NCBI GenBank assembly: GCA_914767715.1
Contig: OU612071.1
Span: 7,735,493 to 7,795,492 of the forward strand
Direction of reading: 5' to 3'
Length of the DNA stretch: 60,000 bases
Origin: Membranipora membranacea
Taxonomy: Eukaryota > Bryozoa > Gymnolaemata > Cheilostomatida > Membraniporidae
Part shown: in pieces, positions 11,505 through 22,984 of the stretch
Layout of the letters: each line of letters starts with the position of its first letter
How positions within the stretch are numbered: the first letter of the stretch is position 1
Position numbers and translations under genes: made by a program
Notes under the pieces: model-generated
What the model was told of the DNA's origin: nothing
The model's database searches: none
What the model saw: the letters and a program-made list of their open reading frames with translations, nothing else

Positions 11505-13159
11505 GTAGCCGTAAATGAGGAATTCGTAAAGCGCTAGTCTTGCTGCATATTTTTCGACCCAGAACAGTTCAGCTCTCACATAACCACCTCGCTGTGGCTT
11601 GTGACATTCGATATGTTGGCAAGGAGGTGTGAGTTATCCGTGATGGTAACCATTTTCGATATCTGATTGTTCATTCAGAAATGAGTCATTCTTATAGACA
11701 GATGTCTTCATATCTCCACCTCTGTCTAAAAGCAAAAAAATAGTTAAATACTGGTGTTATTCACTGATGTTTCCAGCTAATTTGTTTGATTGCAAGCCAG
11801 TTAAAATATGACTCAGACATTTGCCAACAGGTTCAAATTAATTGTGATGTTAGTGAAATCAGCTGAAGGGGTAAACTTAAAAATTACATTAGTCAAAACA
11901 TTCTTATATATTTTTCTATTCATACCGTGTCGGCGGTACATGTTCACTGCACATATGATATGTTCATTCCTTGAATCCACCTCAAGGCACATTTCAGTTA
12001 GTTCCAGTGAGGACACATATGCCTCAGATTTATCAAGCTCAGTACCACTGGTATAACAATCCCTCCATTGACACTGATGTGTCCGTGTCCAGAAAATTGC
12101 ATCAACAGTGAAGTGACTGATTTATGATAGAAAAATAAGTGTAATCTTTATAGATGGGTGCATTGTTTTAGATGATTATTACCATTAATTATTTAGTTTT
12201 TCTCATAAAGTTATCTGCGGTGAATGCCACAGTTTTGCACAATTTTCTGGTTCTTGTTTTGCGTATTGGGATAAGCCATGCAATTTGAGACAATAATTTA
12301 ATATTCTTCTCATCAGGAATTTTTTATTACATGTGGTCTTGTGATAGTCAGATACAACAGTAACCATCAGAAATGCTGTCAAAAAATGCAAGATAACAAA
12401 TCAGTCAAGTTTTAAAATCTCTTAATGATGAGTTGATTTCAGCACTGCCTATGATCATTTCGCGCCATGTCAGAAATTCGTTCTAACTGCTACTATACAG
12501 CTCATGATCACAACTGTGACGTCAGTATTGCACAAAAATATCCTTTAAAATACACCCACTGTAAGCCAGATCTTTGCGGAGAGATAAAGCGTAGGCTTTG
12601 ACATTCTCAGCACTGTCAGTTGTGTTGAGTATCGTCACACATCCTTGATAGAATTCACATCTCATGGATATCTCATTGAATTTAAATCCTGCACACATAT
12701 TGTCAGTTGTACAGTGGGTTCCACATTCTAGCTTCAGTTGATGTAATATTGACTGAATCAAGTGAGTAGGAAGTTTGGTAATCATCAACTGCATGAAATT
12801 TCTTCTTATTCACATCTGCCGCATAGCTTGCTAAAAATAGAGGGAAAATCTTCAATATTCTCCTGTACCTTTCCTTTTGTTTAACATGTTTTAAGGTTAG
12901 CAATGGTGATAATCGCAACATCAGTGAGGCTTGGTCGGATAAAACAAAATTTCAAATATATATATTCAAACTTATGGTTTTTGAATTGTCCGAAATTGCA
13001 TATGATTATTGCTGTGATATATATTACACCGTTTTTGAATTTTGGATCAGTTTTCAATGTATGTAACTAATTTACCACAGAAAGGAGTTAAAAAAATTAT
13101 CTCTAACCAGCAATCATGATTAGCAGGAGACCAGCACAGCATATTGACTCAATATTCAT
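11505..13159 (-). pseudogene. PAN + fucolectin-like pseudogene B2 (four exons, broken)
   Basis: All four family exons can be traced on the minus strand. The signal exon is 13108-13159. The PAN exon is 12560-12830 (271 nt, with the same 11-nt frameshifting deletion as A2). Fucolectin half 1 is about 11926-12132: it keeps S-S-L-E-L-T-E-M and the E-V-D...I-I-C-A-V-N-M-Y core, but the acceptor AG is lost and there is an internal frameshift. Fucolectin half 2 is about 11505-11725: it has a good acceptor and ends L-A-L-Y-E-F-L-I-Y-G-Y, but has an in-frame TAA where paralogs encode E in H-P-G-E-L, and has lost the normal terminal stop. Several independent lesions make it a clear pseudogene. It shows what copy A lost. 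An ORF on the opposite strand at 11808-12056 is a shadow of half 1. Confidence 0.88.
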
Positions 13160-15296
13160 TTTTTGAGACCCTGGAGCAGCAAATTTCACAGTTTTGCTGA
13201 GCCTATTGTATTGACCCACTCAAGTTAAGAGACCTACGTCTGAATGAAAAGTTTTGGATTTTCATAATGTATTTATCATTTAAAAACTACAGCCCTCCCT
13301 AAATTGATTGACGTTGGAAAAATAGTGATCAAATATATCTCAAATGTTACCAAATACTATTTAAATCTGATATCATGTCAATGTTCAATATTTATTTGAA
13401 AACAAGAACTGTTTCTTGACATGTTGTGATGTTTTTTTTCGTATACAGGCCAAAGAGGGTTTTGCTATACAATATCTAGCAAAACAGTCTGATTCTGAGT
13501 ATTAAATGTTTTTGGCTAAGGAATCATAAATACAATAATCAGATTTTGATTTTAGTAATCTTCTTGTGACAGTCTTCCCCTTTATTGTCTCACACACAGG
13601 TTTGTTTCAGTGAATATATTATGCTGCAACAATACATTTTTCTTCATTCTTTGATTGGTTACCATGACTAGGTAATCAATCCACAAGCTTTAAAGTAGCA
13701 GAAAACCACAAAAGTTATATTTTGCGTAATGATGCACTCCTTCTAAATTTGCATGTCATAAAAAAATATTAAATTAGAAAAATTTAATTATCTTAATTGC
13801 AAACTTTCTTCCACAATTTTGTTTCAGTAATAGGCATACCCAATATGATTGGCCAAGTGTTTATACCCTCGAAATAAATATATTGCTGGAAAATCTTGAT
13901 GTAGAAAAGTATTTGTTTCTAGAATTTAAGCAGCTATCATTTTTCTGCGTTAATCTTAATACATAAACAGTCATTTCAATTGAAAAATCATCTGAAAAAA
14001 ACAACATTTTTGCCTTCAATAAAAAGAAAATTACGCTTTAGCGTCCCAATTTAATTCACTTTTTTTGCAGCCACTGGGGTTTAGGGGCTGCTGACTGCCC
14101 TGTGGTGCAGAACCAGAGCTTATACCTAGGATTTTCATTGTTGAGTATGTTGCCGAGCTGTGAAGGGAAATTGCAAGTGGATGTATATCTAGTGGTGCCA
14201 GGGTTGTATGCTACTTCAATGTTTCATGAATACTAAAATAATTCACAGTAACAAAATAATTTGTCTGATGAAAAGAAAACCATATTTACTTTCATTTAAG
14301 AAAGTGCAGCTGTTTCCTCATTGATTGTCAAAGATACTCCAACAAAATAATTAATGTTACCTCATACCAATCGATAAATATCCCTCTGCTGTCTTTTGCA
14401 CTTATTTAAATAACAAATAAATTGAGTGAAGCATACATACTGCCGCTGCTTTTAAAGTACCATTGCTACCAAAGAGTACTTTTCACATCATTCATTTGCG
14501 ATTTTTGATCACTTAAACTACAGGTGTAGTATTGTAAACTGTAAAATATTGTGAACTGTCCCCCCCCCAGTATTATTTTGAAATTACAAATGGTTGTTGG
14601 GTGTAGAGCTTTAAAATTTAGATCTAGGGATAGCCTCAAGGCCCTTGAAGACTGATACAAGTTCATCACCACATAATATTCCCAGAACACTGCCAATGAC
14701 CGTTTGTCTCGAGTTTACCATAATACTCATTTACAAGGTGGTTGTTAAAACAAGTCACGATTGATTAAAGTGTATAGCAGTACTCAATGAATTCATACCT
14801 CTTCTTAACCATCACAAATGGTGTTTTGCAAGCGGTAAGAGATTTGAACTTATAAAATGTAATTGGGGAGATTGTGATTTCCAATAAATATTGACACTGT
14901 CATCATCAACAAAGTGCGGTTGAATATTTATTGATTGAAATTGAAGACAAAACCTATTGAAAAAAGACGGCTAATGTAACATTTATTTCTATCACAAATA
15001 AGAGGGATGGTGCAAAATAGATGGCGCAATGATTTGAAAATTTCAGGAAAAAGGACACTGGATAAAGAATAAATGATTACTGAAATTGAAAACACATGAT
15101 TGACCTTCAGTGTTGTGCTGTTTTCAAACAAAAACATATATTATGTAATCACACAATGACATGAAAACTTTGATGCGGAAGACTCAAACCAGATTTGCCT
15201 GATTTCTGCAAATATCTTCTTCAACAGTTAATTGAGTCACATGCTAAACTATATATGCAGCACTGCAATACCTGTGGGGTGTACTTTGGATTGTAA
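13160..15296. other. Intergenic, duplication B
   Basis: Partner of 2335-4500. It holds a 9-base poly-C tract at 14560-14568 and TTTATT at 14982-14987 as a possible minus-strand polyadenylation signal for B1. No gene recognised. Confidence 0.55.
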
Positions 15297-17119
15297 TTAG
15301 TAGCCATAAATGAGAAGTTCATATAATGCGAGCCTTGTCCCTTCTCCTCCTTTCAACTGGTCAACTCTCAGAAATTGTCCTATCATCGGCCTGTAGCATT
15401 CTATCATCTGCCATGGATGCTGGAGCTCCCCGGGATGATATCCACATTCCACAGCTAATGGTTCAGAAAGAAGTGTAGCATCACTGTACACAGATATCCT
15501 CATGTTTTCTCTGCGACCTGAGAGAAAAGATAACAGTTCACTTTATATTTTTGCTTGCTCCCTTCTGAACTATATCTTAAAACATGCTTTTAAATGAATC
15601 AACTGCCACTTTGGAAATAACCATTCGCAATAAAATGCTGTGTGTTCTCATATCCCAGTCCACAAAGACCTGGTGATGATGTGTGGTGTGCCAGCATCAT
15701 ATCAAGACTGATTGTGAGCGCAGGAAGTCTAACCCTGACCCTCACAAATTGCACATTGTACATTTATCCACAGGACCAATCCTAATTCCTGTTATCATAT
15801 GCTTAGTGTCTCATACATAGGCTTCGTGTCTGAAATTGCATAAAATCATAGGATTTTTAATCTTAACATGCACTCACCACTTCGAATGTAAATATCCACA
15901 GCACATATTACATGCTCATCCAACAAATCCACCTCAAACCACATTTCGTCTAGGGGAAGCGAAGAACTGTACACTTGCGACTTCTCAAATGGACTAGCAA
16001 TGTTATACGAATACATCCATTGACCATCAGTTATGACACTTGTATGTCCATAATCATCTCTCTGCATCAGTGGAGCTACAACTGATTTATCTGTTAAACA
16101 TAGATAAAGTTGTCATCAGAATTTAGATCTAGTCAAATAATCAAAAGACAATGAAGCTTGCGACAATGCGTTATTTCCTTGTTCGGATATCCATTTCACA
16201 GTCATTTGGCAAAGTTGTCTCTTTTTTTTGACAATGTTATAATTTCACCTGATCAATAAACAATTCTCATCTATGGTCTCTGTTATGAAATATGGCATTT
16301 TGACACAATCACTATGAAAACTGGTGTCACGATGTTCATCGAATGAGCTTTCGAACACGCAGCCAAATCTAGATACAGTATTCTTAACTTCTGCAACAGG
16401 AAAAGTCAGTAATTTTTGCTACCTGCTGCTTTACATTTGGACATAACAGTAAAGTTCAATATTATGTTTTGAAGACAGAAACACATGTAACAAACTTACT
16501 GTAGGCTAAATCTTTACGAAGAGAAAGAGCGTAGGCCTTGACATTCTCAGCGCTGTCAGTTGTATTGAGTATCGTCACACATCCTTGATAGAATTCACAT
16601 CTCATGGATACCTCATCAAATTTGAATCCTGTACACATATTGTCAGTTATACAGTGTGTTCCACATTCAACTACAGATCTAGCTTCAGTAGCTGTCATAT
16701 TGACAGAATCAAGTGCGTAGGAAGATTTGTAATCATCCACTGCATGAAACTTTTTCTTGTCCATTTCTGCGTCACATGTAGCTAAAAACAGGGAAATTCT
16801 TATCATTCCAAATAATCTCCCATATCTTTCTTCTTATTTATCTTGTTTGAGGTAAGCAGAGATCCTTGGTGATGATGGTAACATCATTTAAGCTTATATC
16901 TGATTGGATAAAACAATAACTTTCGGAATGAATTTCATACTGATGGATTTCAAATTATCAGACATCAGATCTGATTGTTGCTGTAATTTAGAGTTCCCAG
17001 TTTTTTAATTTCGGATCAGTTTTGAATATGAGTAAATAAACAACCACAGATAGATGCAAAAATTATCTCTTACCAGCAAATATGATGAGCAGGAAACTGG
17101 ATCTGCATTTTAACCTCAT
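15297..17119 (-). CDS. Secreted PAN + fucolectin-like protein B1
   Basis: Intact paralog of A1 with identical exon lengths: 17074-17119, 16500-16781, 15878-16090 and 15297-15517, all phase 1, about 253 aa. The leader is MRLKCRSSFLLIIFAG. The PAN module again has C-x3-C-x5-C-x11-C-x5-C, with V-E-C-G-T-H-C-I-T-D replacing V-Q-C-G-T-H-C-T-T-D of A1. The fucolectin-like part ends L-A-L-Y-E-L-L-I-Y-G-Y. Substitutions relative to A1 are scattered and no frame is broken, so both copies are probably under some constraint. Role inferred as for A1: a secreted, probably glycan- or surface-binding effector or recognition protein. The canonical fucose-binding loop motif is absent here too. Confidence 0.85.
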
Positions 17120-18424
17120 ATTCACTTTGTCAGACCGGTGGGCAGCTTTGATATTTGACCACCAAGTTTAATTACAAAGTTTTGTGTCCAAATGAAAAGT
17201 TTTGAAGTAATGTAGTGTATCAATCATTTAAAAAAGTACAGCTATCTTTAAATTGATTGAATTGGAATGAAGTTGACCTAAGATATCTACAAATGTTACC
17301 AACATACTATTTAAACATGAAGTCACAATAAATGGTTCAATATTCATTTGTAAAGCAGTACTGTTTCATTACCTGATGTGAAGAAAAGAACAGAGGAAGC
17401 TTTGTCATAATATAATGTCTATGTCATTTGTATAGCCAAACAGGCAGCAGCTTTCTTATATTCATTGATTAGCATGGAAACATACCCGGCGAAAAAATAT
17501 AAATGACACGACATTATACCAGTTTACACATAATGTTTTTGTTTCATTAAATGGCATCAATGTATTTTTGAATGATTCTGATTCCATTACCAAAAAGTGT
17601 CTTTGTTTTCACTAACTTTTGTTTTGGAGAACAGGTAAGTTTCACCATTATAAATATGCTATAGCGTTAAAGAATCAATCAGTGTCTAAGTGTCTATTTA
17701 TGTTCTACAAACATGCCTTGCATTTTAAGGAATGTGCAATTATTCTGAAATCATAACCAATCATCAGTGTACATCAGAGCAGGATTATTGATTGAAAGAT
17801 TAGCCCAACAGACCGAATTTAAGGTGTTAAAAGAAAGCTAGTTATTTATAAAAAATACTAAATTATGCTTATGTCTGACTTTGCCTCAGGCAAGTGTTAG
17901 TTTTGGAAGATGTGTGACTATGCTGCTATTCAAATTTGCAGCCTCCTTCACTTTCAGATTTTTTCATTGACAAATAGAAAACAAATTTGTCAAATGGAAA
18001 TATAAAATAACACTAGGACTACTTGAGAAATTGGGGCTGCATCTTCATTGATTGACAAGAAAGCTTTAAACAAAGAAAGAAGCATTTCATGCAACCACAT
18101 ACCAGTTGATAAACAACTTGTGATTTTGAGAGGGTTTAGTGTCCTTTCAAACAAAACTGATAACAGCAGAGACAAGTTTGTACGACCAGTTGATGTGTAC
18201 TATTAAACTTTGGAGGGCTGCATTTAAGAAATAAAAAAAATGTGGCTAAATATGGATTTGTGACACGAACACAGCATTGAGTCAGAATTACTGTTTCGAT
18301 TGTGTTAACACTGAGAAAACTCTGTTTGATCAACTCTAGCTACTGGTGTATGAACTACGAATACATCCCAAAACTTGAATTGTTATAGATATATACATCC
18401 AAGGCTGCTGGAAGTTGCAAAAAG
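17120..18424. other. Upstream flank of B1
   Basis: Matches 6324-7500. The CRE of A1 is altered here (TGAAGTCA near 17320). ORFs at 17990-18333 on minus are not shared with copy A. No gene recognised. Confidence 0.5.
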
Positions 18425-18443
18425 CCCCCCCCCCCCCCCCCCC
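18425..18443 (+). repeat. Poly-C tract at duplication edge
   Basis: Nineteen uninterrupted C residues at the right edge of duplication B. The partner in copy A near 7537-7546 is a much shorter, interrupted C run. Confidence 0.9.
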
Positions 18444-18470
18444 ACCAGTAAGACTCATATTATAATCTTT

Positions 18471-19046
18471 TACTGACTTAATCAGTGACCTGTATGGTAA
18501 CGTGATTGTTATTCAATATTTGCTAACAGCTAGCTGATTTTTTGTAGTAGTCTTAGGTAAGATGTACTGATAATTCTCAGTAAATTTAGACCAACTAAAA
18601 TGTAAATCAATAGCTTTAATCAAGCAAATAAAAGAGAAATTCTGTTACATGCACAATATAATACATCTCAGTAAGATAAATTCCTACAGTTGTTAATTGT
18701 ACGAAAAACGCTCGTTAGCTGAAGGCTTAAGATGGCAGCTGTCACTTATCTGAACCATGCCAATTAGTGCCCATACAATGATACACGACACGACACTTAT
18801 AAATCAAATTTTCAAGTGGAACGTATTATGTTCATAATTAACAATTAGGTCTTAAAAAGCTAAGTCATGTCAAAATTTCAGTCCTCTGACACCACTACCA
18901 CTGACATTATGACAAATGCTGTCAATTTGATATATCACAATACAGAGTGCAATATCCTTGCAAAAATAATCTCTCCTGCAATTGTTAAACAGTCCTGAAG
19001 TTTATCTTAGAGCGGATGGATACTTTTGGAGTCCTTAGAAGAGACA
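18471..19046. other. Upstream region of gene C
   Basis: Single-copy sequence 5' of the plus-strand lectin-like gene. I see no convincing TATA box close to the start codon and no other feature. Confidence 0.4.
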
Positions 19047-21370
19047 ATGGAGTTAATGCTGGCTGTGTGTTATTGTTTCATCCTCCATATAGGTAGTATT
19101 GTATTATTATCGAAATACAATAGGTGTAATAATTGGTCTCAGCTTATTCATCGATGAATTCATTAATTTGCATGAAAATAATGATACTTTTCACCGATAT
19201 ACCCTTTACTTCCTGGGTGAAATGTTCCATCAGAAGTATTAAAAGGAATTATTCAGTTCAATTGTGAACAATTGTATCATGTGCCACATATTAGGATCGC
19301 TCGCAGGCAGTACACATTCAGAACGGTGATAAGGTAAATTAATGCAATTGTATCATGTTGTAGCAGGATACGTATCAGCAGTGAGAGACCAGACATTCCA
19401 GGCTACGGACAACTTCACAACATTCTATCAAAGCAATCAGTCAGTCCATCTAATATCGACTGATGCGATATCATTAGGGAGGTGTGGCTTCCTTTGCAAT
19501 ATGAATGACTTTTGTGTAGGATTTGAATATGATGCAGCATCTTTGGCCTGCAGATTCTACAAAGGATGTATCAAAATACTTGATGCAATAACCAAGGAGC
19601 GACATGGAGTTGATTTCTATGCCAAAAATCTCCGGAGAGATCTTGCTTTGTGTAAGTTTATCTGTTCGATGTTAGTTCTCGCCCTCGCCAGTCCTGATCC
19701 TTAGCAGTTCTTAAGGTAGAGAAGCGGGAGTCAGGAAATATGAACTTTCTATACACCGTTAGAAAGCTGTTGAGCTACTGATTGCGAATATTTTATCAAA
19801 ATTAAGATTAGATGGCGTTGCGTCATTTTATTAAGGAAATGAGGCCGAAAATGATGTTTTTAGCCAAGTGGATGGCTGAGCGCGCTTGATTGTTAGACAT
19901 TTCAAAACGGGTTATATTTATTCTAAGAGATATAGTTAATCCTAATTTTTGGTTGAAAACAATATGTGATGAGCCCAAAGTCGATGTTGATGTTGATGTG
20001 ATGTCGATGTTGCGTCATTTTATCGAAGAAATGAGGCCAAATAGGCTGTTTTTAGCAAAGTGGATGTCTGACCAACTTTTATAGCCAGAAACTTCAAAAC
20101 AGGTTGTTGTTCTTAGATATATAGTTCATCCTAATTTTTGGCTGAAAATAATTTTTGATGAGCCCATAAAGTCTTTTTACGTCACGTCATAATGTGCGGG
20201 ATTTTCTGAATTGGACGAAATGAAATTTGAGATAGATTTAGTAAGTGAGGGCCAATTGTCTTGCTATTATCATCTGAAGGGCTGATCAAATGACACACAG
20301 CCCAGTTTTCAGCAATATAACAAATTCATCCATCAAAAATTATTTTCGACCAAAAATTAGGATGAACTATATATCTAAGAATAATTATAACCTGTTTTGA
20401 AATTTCTAGCTATCAAAGTTGCGCAGCCATCCATTTTGCTAAAACAATGACGCAACATCATCCAATCACATTTTTGGTGAGCTGTTAGCGATCAGCAGTT
20501 TGACAGCTTTCCAACGATGTATAGAAAGGTCATATTCGCTCACCACAGTGTCTCTACCTTATTTAACAGATTTAAATTAAACATTAGGGTCAATAATTGA
20601 CAACAGGTACTAGTGACCGAAAGAATTAAGTATAGTAGTTACTTATTGATAGCCCGTAGCCGTATTAAACAAATAAGCACTTGATGCAAACATAGTGGAA
20701 AATATGGAGCAATACCCAGCTTTTCAAGATCATGTTCGGTATTTATGATTGATTATGTCTGTTAAACAGATAAACCAGTTACTGCACCACAGCTGCAGAA
20801 AGAGGGGCATGGACATATAAGGGTTATAACTGATGGGGAATGGTTGGACTTCTACGAAATGGGGTCAGACAAAGAGGAATCACAAGTATATATATCTTCA
20901 TCTGCACTTGAGGAGATGTGGTTCGAGGTTGATCTAGGAGACGAGCATCTTGTATGTGCTGTAGACATCTACATGAGGGGTAGTAAGTTATCAACAATAA
21001 TACAGTAATAAGCTTGCATGGAATTTTCAAATAAAAACATAAGTCTTACAATTAAATATTTGCTTTGGCTTAGATGTGCTGAGACCAATTAATAAAATAA
21101 AATATTCACAATCTTTTCATCTCATAATCTTCCTTAGTGGACAGTGAGAGAGAAGATGTAAGGATATCTGTGTACAATGATGTGTCTCAGCTAACTGAAC
21201 CATCAGCCAGAGAATGTGGGTATCATCCAGGAAAGCTCTCACATCCCTGGCAACTGATAGAGTGTCACAAACCAATGATTGGTAGATTAGTGCGAGCACA
21301 ACTTCTCTATGGGGGCGAAGGATACGGAATGAAACTCGCCTTATATGAATTTCTCATCTATGGCTATTAA
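19047..21370 (+). CDS. Secreted PAN + fucolectin-like protein C
   Basis: Plus-strand, diverged member of the same family. Exons are 19047-19092, 19367-19651 (or 19364, see below), 20770-20982 and 21138-21370, all phase 1, giving 258 or 259 aa. The leader MELMLAVCYCFILHI is followed by a PAN module with the same spacing C-x3-C-x5-C-x11-C-x5-C (R-C-G-F-L-C...F-C-V-G-F-E-Y). The fucolectin-like fold is encoded by the last two exons: E-M-W-F-E-V-D-L-G-D-E-H...A-V-D-I-Y-M-R, then R-I-S-V-Y-N-D...C-G-Y-H-P-G...L-I-E-C-H and the end L-A-L-Y-E-F-L-I-Y-G-Y. Exon sizes match A1 and B1 closely. The second intron ends TAGCAG, a tandem acceptor that could add one alanine. Intron 2 carries a foldback transposon. 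AATAAA occurs at 21600-21605 and 21677-21682. Confidence 0.85.
19713..20560. mobile_element. Foldback MITE inside intron 2 of gene C
   Basis: The ends are inverted copies: GGTAGAG...TTTCTATACA.CGTT.GAAAGCTG at the left and its complement at the right (about 20485-20560). An inner module (TTGCGTCATTTTAT...TTCAAAACGGGTTATA...CCTAATTTTTGG) occurs twice in tandem (about 19810-19975 and 20005-20165) and once inverted (about 20338-20465). The flanks are TTAA on the left and TTAT on the right, so a TTAA target site is possible but not exact. No transposase ORF is present: the 64-codon ORF at 19890-20084 lies across the repeat modules and is not a gene. Confidence 0.8.
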
Positions 21371-21599
21371 CAAACATCGATGTGAATCAGATGAAGCCGT
21401 ATCCATCAATTGAGCTATAACTTACAATACATTTCATAGTCATTTCTACATTTAGCATTTCACCTTTTGCATTCGACATTTTGAGTCTTTAAACTTTATT
21501 TGCTCTTTAATCTACATTGTAATCATAGATGTAGAGAATCAGCAGTTATTCCCACTTTTTAGTAATTGTATTGATTTTCATCTTCTTTGGATACATGAA

Positions 21600-21605
21600 A
21601 ATAAA
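21600..21605 (+). terminator. Polyadenylation signal of gene C
   Basis: AATAAA about 230 bases after the stop codon; a second AATAAA lies at 21677-21682. Use of either one is inferred. Confidence 0.5.
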
Positions 21606-21682
21606 ACTAAAGTTAACACATGAATTATTTATATTATCATTAGACATGGCATTTATCCATTTTTATGGACTACATCAATAAA

Positions 21683-22984
21683 ACTATATATCTACACTGA
21701 CACTTAACCACGACAGCACAGTCAACTCATTAAGAAGCGTTTAGGCTCTGACAGCCTATTCATGATGAATGGACACCTCAACATGACATGAAACCTTATT
21801 TTACATTGCAAATGCATTGCACTCAAATTTGAAGTTGCCTTTCTGAATACCATCATTATCGATTATAAAATTTCAATGTAATAAAATAGTTGCTTCAATG
21901 CACATAATGATAATGATAATGATAACGATAAATAATTGAATTAATGAGATGCTTATTTGTTTATAGAAACGAAAAATTTAAGGAAGATGTATTGAAATAG
22001 AGTAAAAATATTGTGTCTCTAAAGATATGTTTGTTCGCTTATTCAGGCTTACATAACATGATGAGGTGTGTTATATGTAGAAAAAACATACATTCATCCT
22101 TGATCAAAGAAGACAATTTTCTTTTATTGCTCATGCTATAATCATAGTTCAATCAAAAAATGATTTTATCATAACAGTTTAAGAGACAAACATAATTGCA
22201 TAGGCTCAGCCAGATAGTCCTTGTACTAGCTGTCATGATGGATTCCAAGGAAATGCACCAATGCAAGCTAAAGAGAATAGTCAGAATGGGGCAATGTTAA
22301 TCTCACCCCTAAACTCCTGGGTATCGCATGGGCCAATGTTCAGTATCAATTATACTGATCCAATCTTTTGTTCTTGGGGTGATGTAGAGACTGAATATAT
22401 TAATACATTTCGCATTAGTTAATTATCCTTGCTGGCTGGCTGAAGGCTAATCTGCTTTATGTCATAGTTCAACAATTTTGACCCTGTAGGCGGTATGAAG
22501 ATTGACAGTTACCGCTTGGCAATAAGCTAATTTACTGATGTGTATTTTCCATTCACATAAAGTGAACTAGCTAGCGCATCCCCTAAAGTCAGTGCACTAT
22601 AAGTGTATATATCCTACACTGACTGACTTAGTCTGAATTTGATTGGCCAGTTATTTTGTGTGGCATTAAGTCAGAAGGGATTGTGCCGTATCTTGAATAT
22701 TCATGGGGATATTAAAATGGGATTTATCCCTTACAGTGATATAAGTAAAGTTAACCCAAGAGAAGGCAATCAGGAATCAAATGCATATCAAACTTTTGGT
22801 ACACACTGGTTTTACCATCCATTGAAGTCAACTCAATTCCATAGGATTAACTAAAAACAATGCTAGTTTGCAGGAATTCTTGTTGGCCTCAATTCCCTGT
22901 TTACAGTACAATATAATTTTATATTTCTTGCATATATTTTCTTACATTGAGATTCCACTGGTTAGACTGACTCATACTGATATG
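21683..22984. other. Intergenic, no gene seen
   Basis: AT-rich sequence with a short AATGAT repeat at about 21905-21930. The 71-codon ORF at 22639-22854 has no family features that I recognise. Confidence 0.5.

Larger units (their letters stand above)
9935..18470. repeat. Segmental duplication, copy B
   Basis: Direct-orientation partner of bases 1-7560. It lacks the SINE of copy A (single AAACAGG at 9989-9995) and retains 11407-12519, which copy A has lost. The match runs out at a 19-base poly-C tract (18425-18443). Confidence 0.93.
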
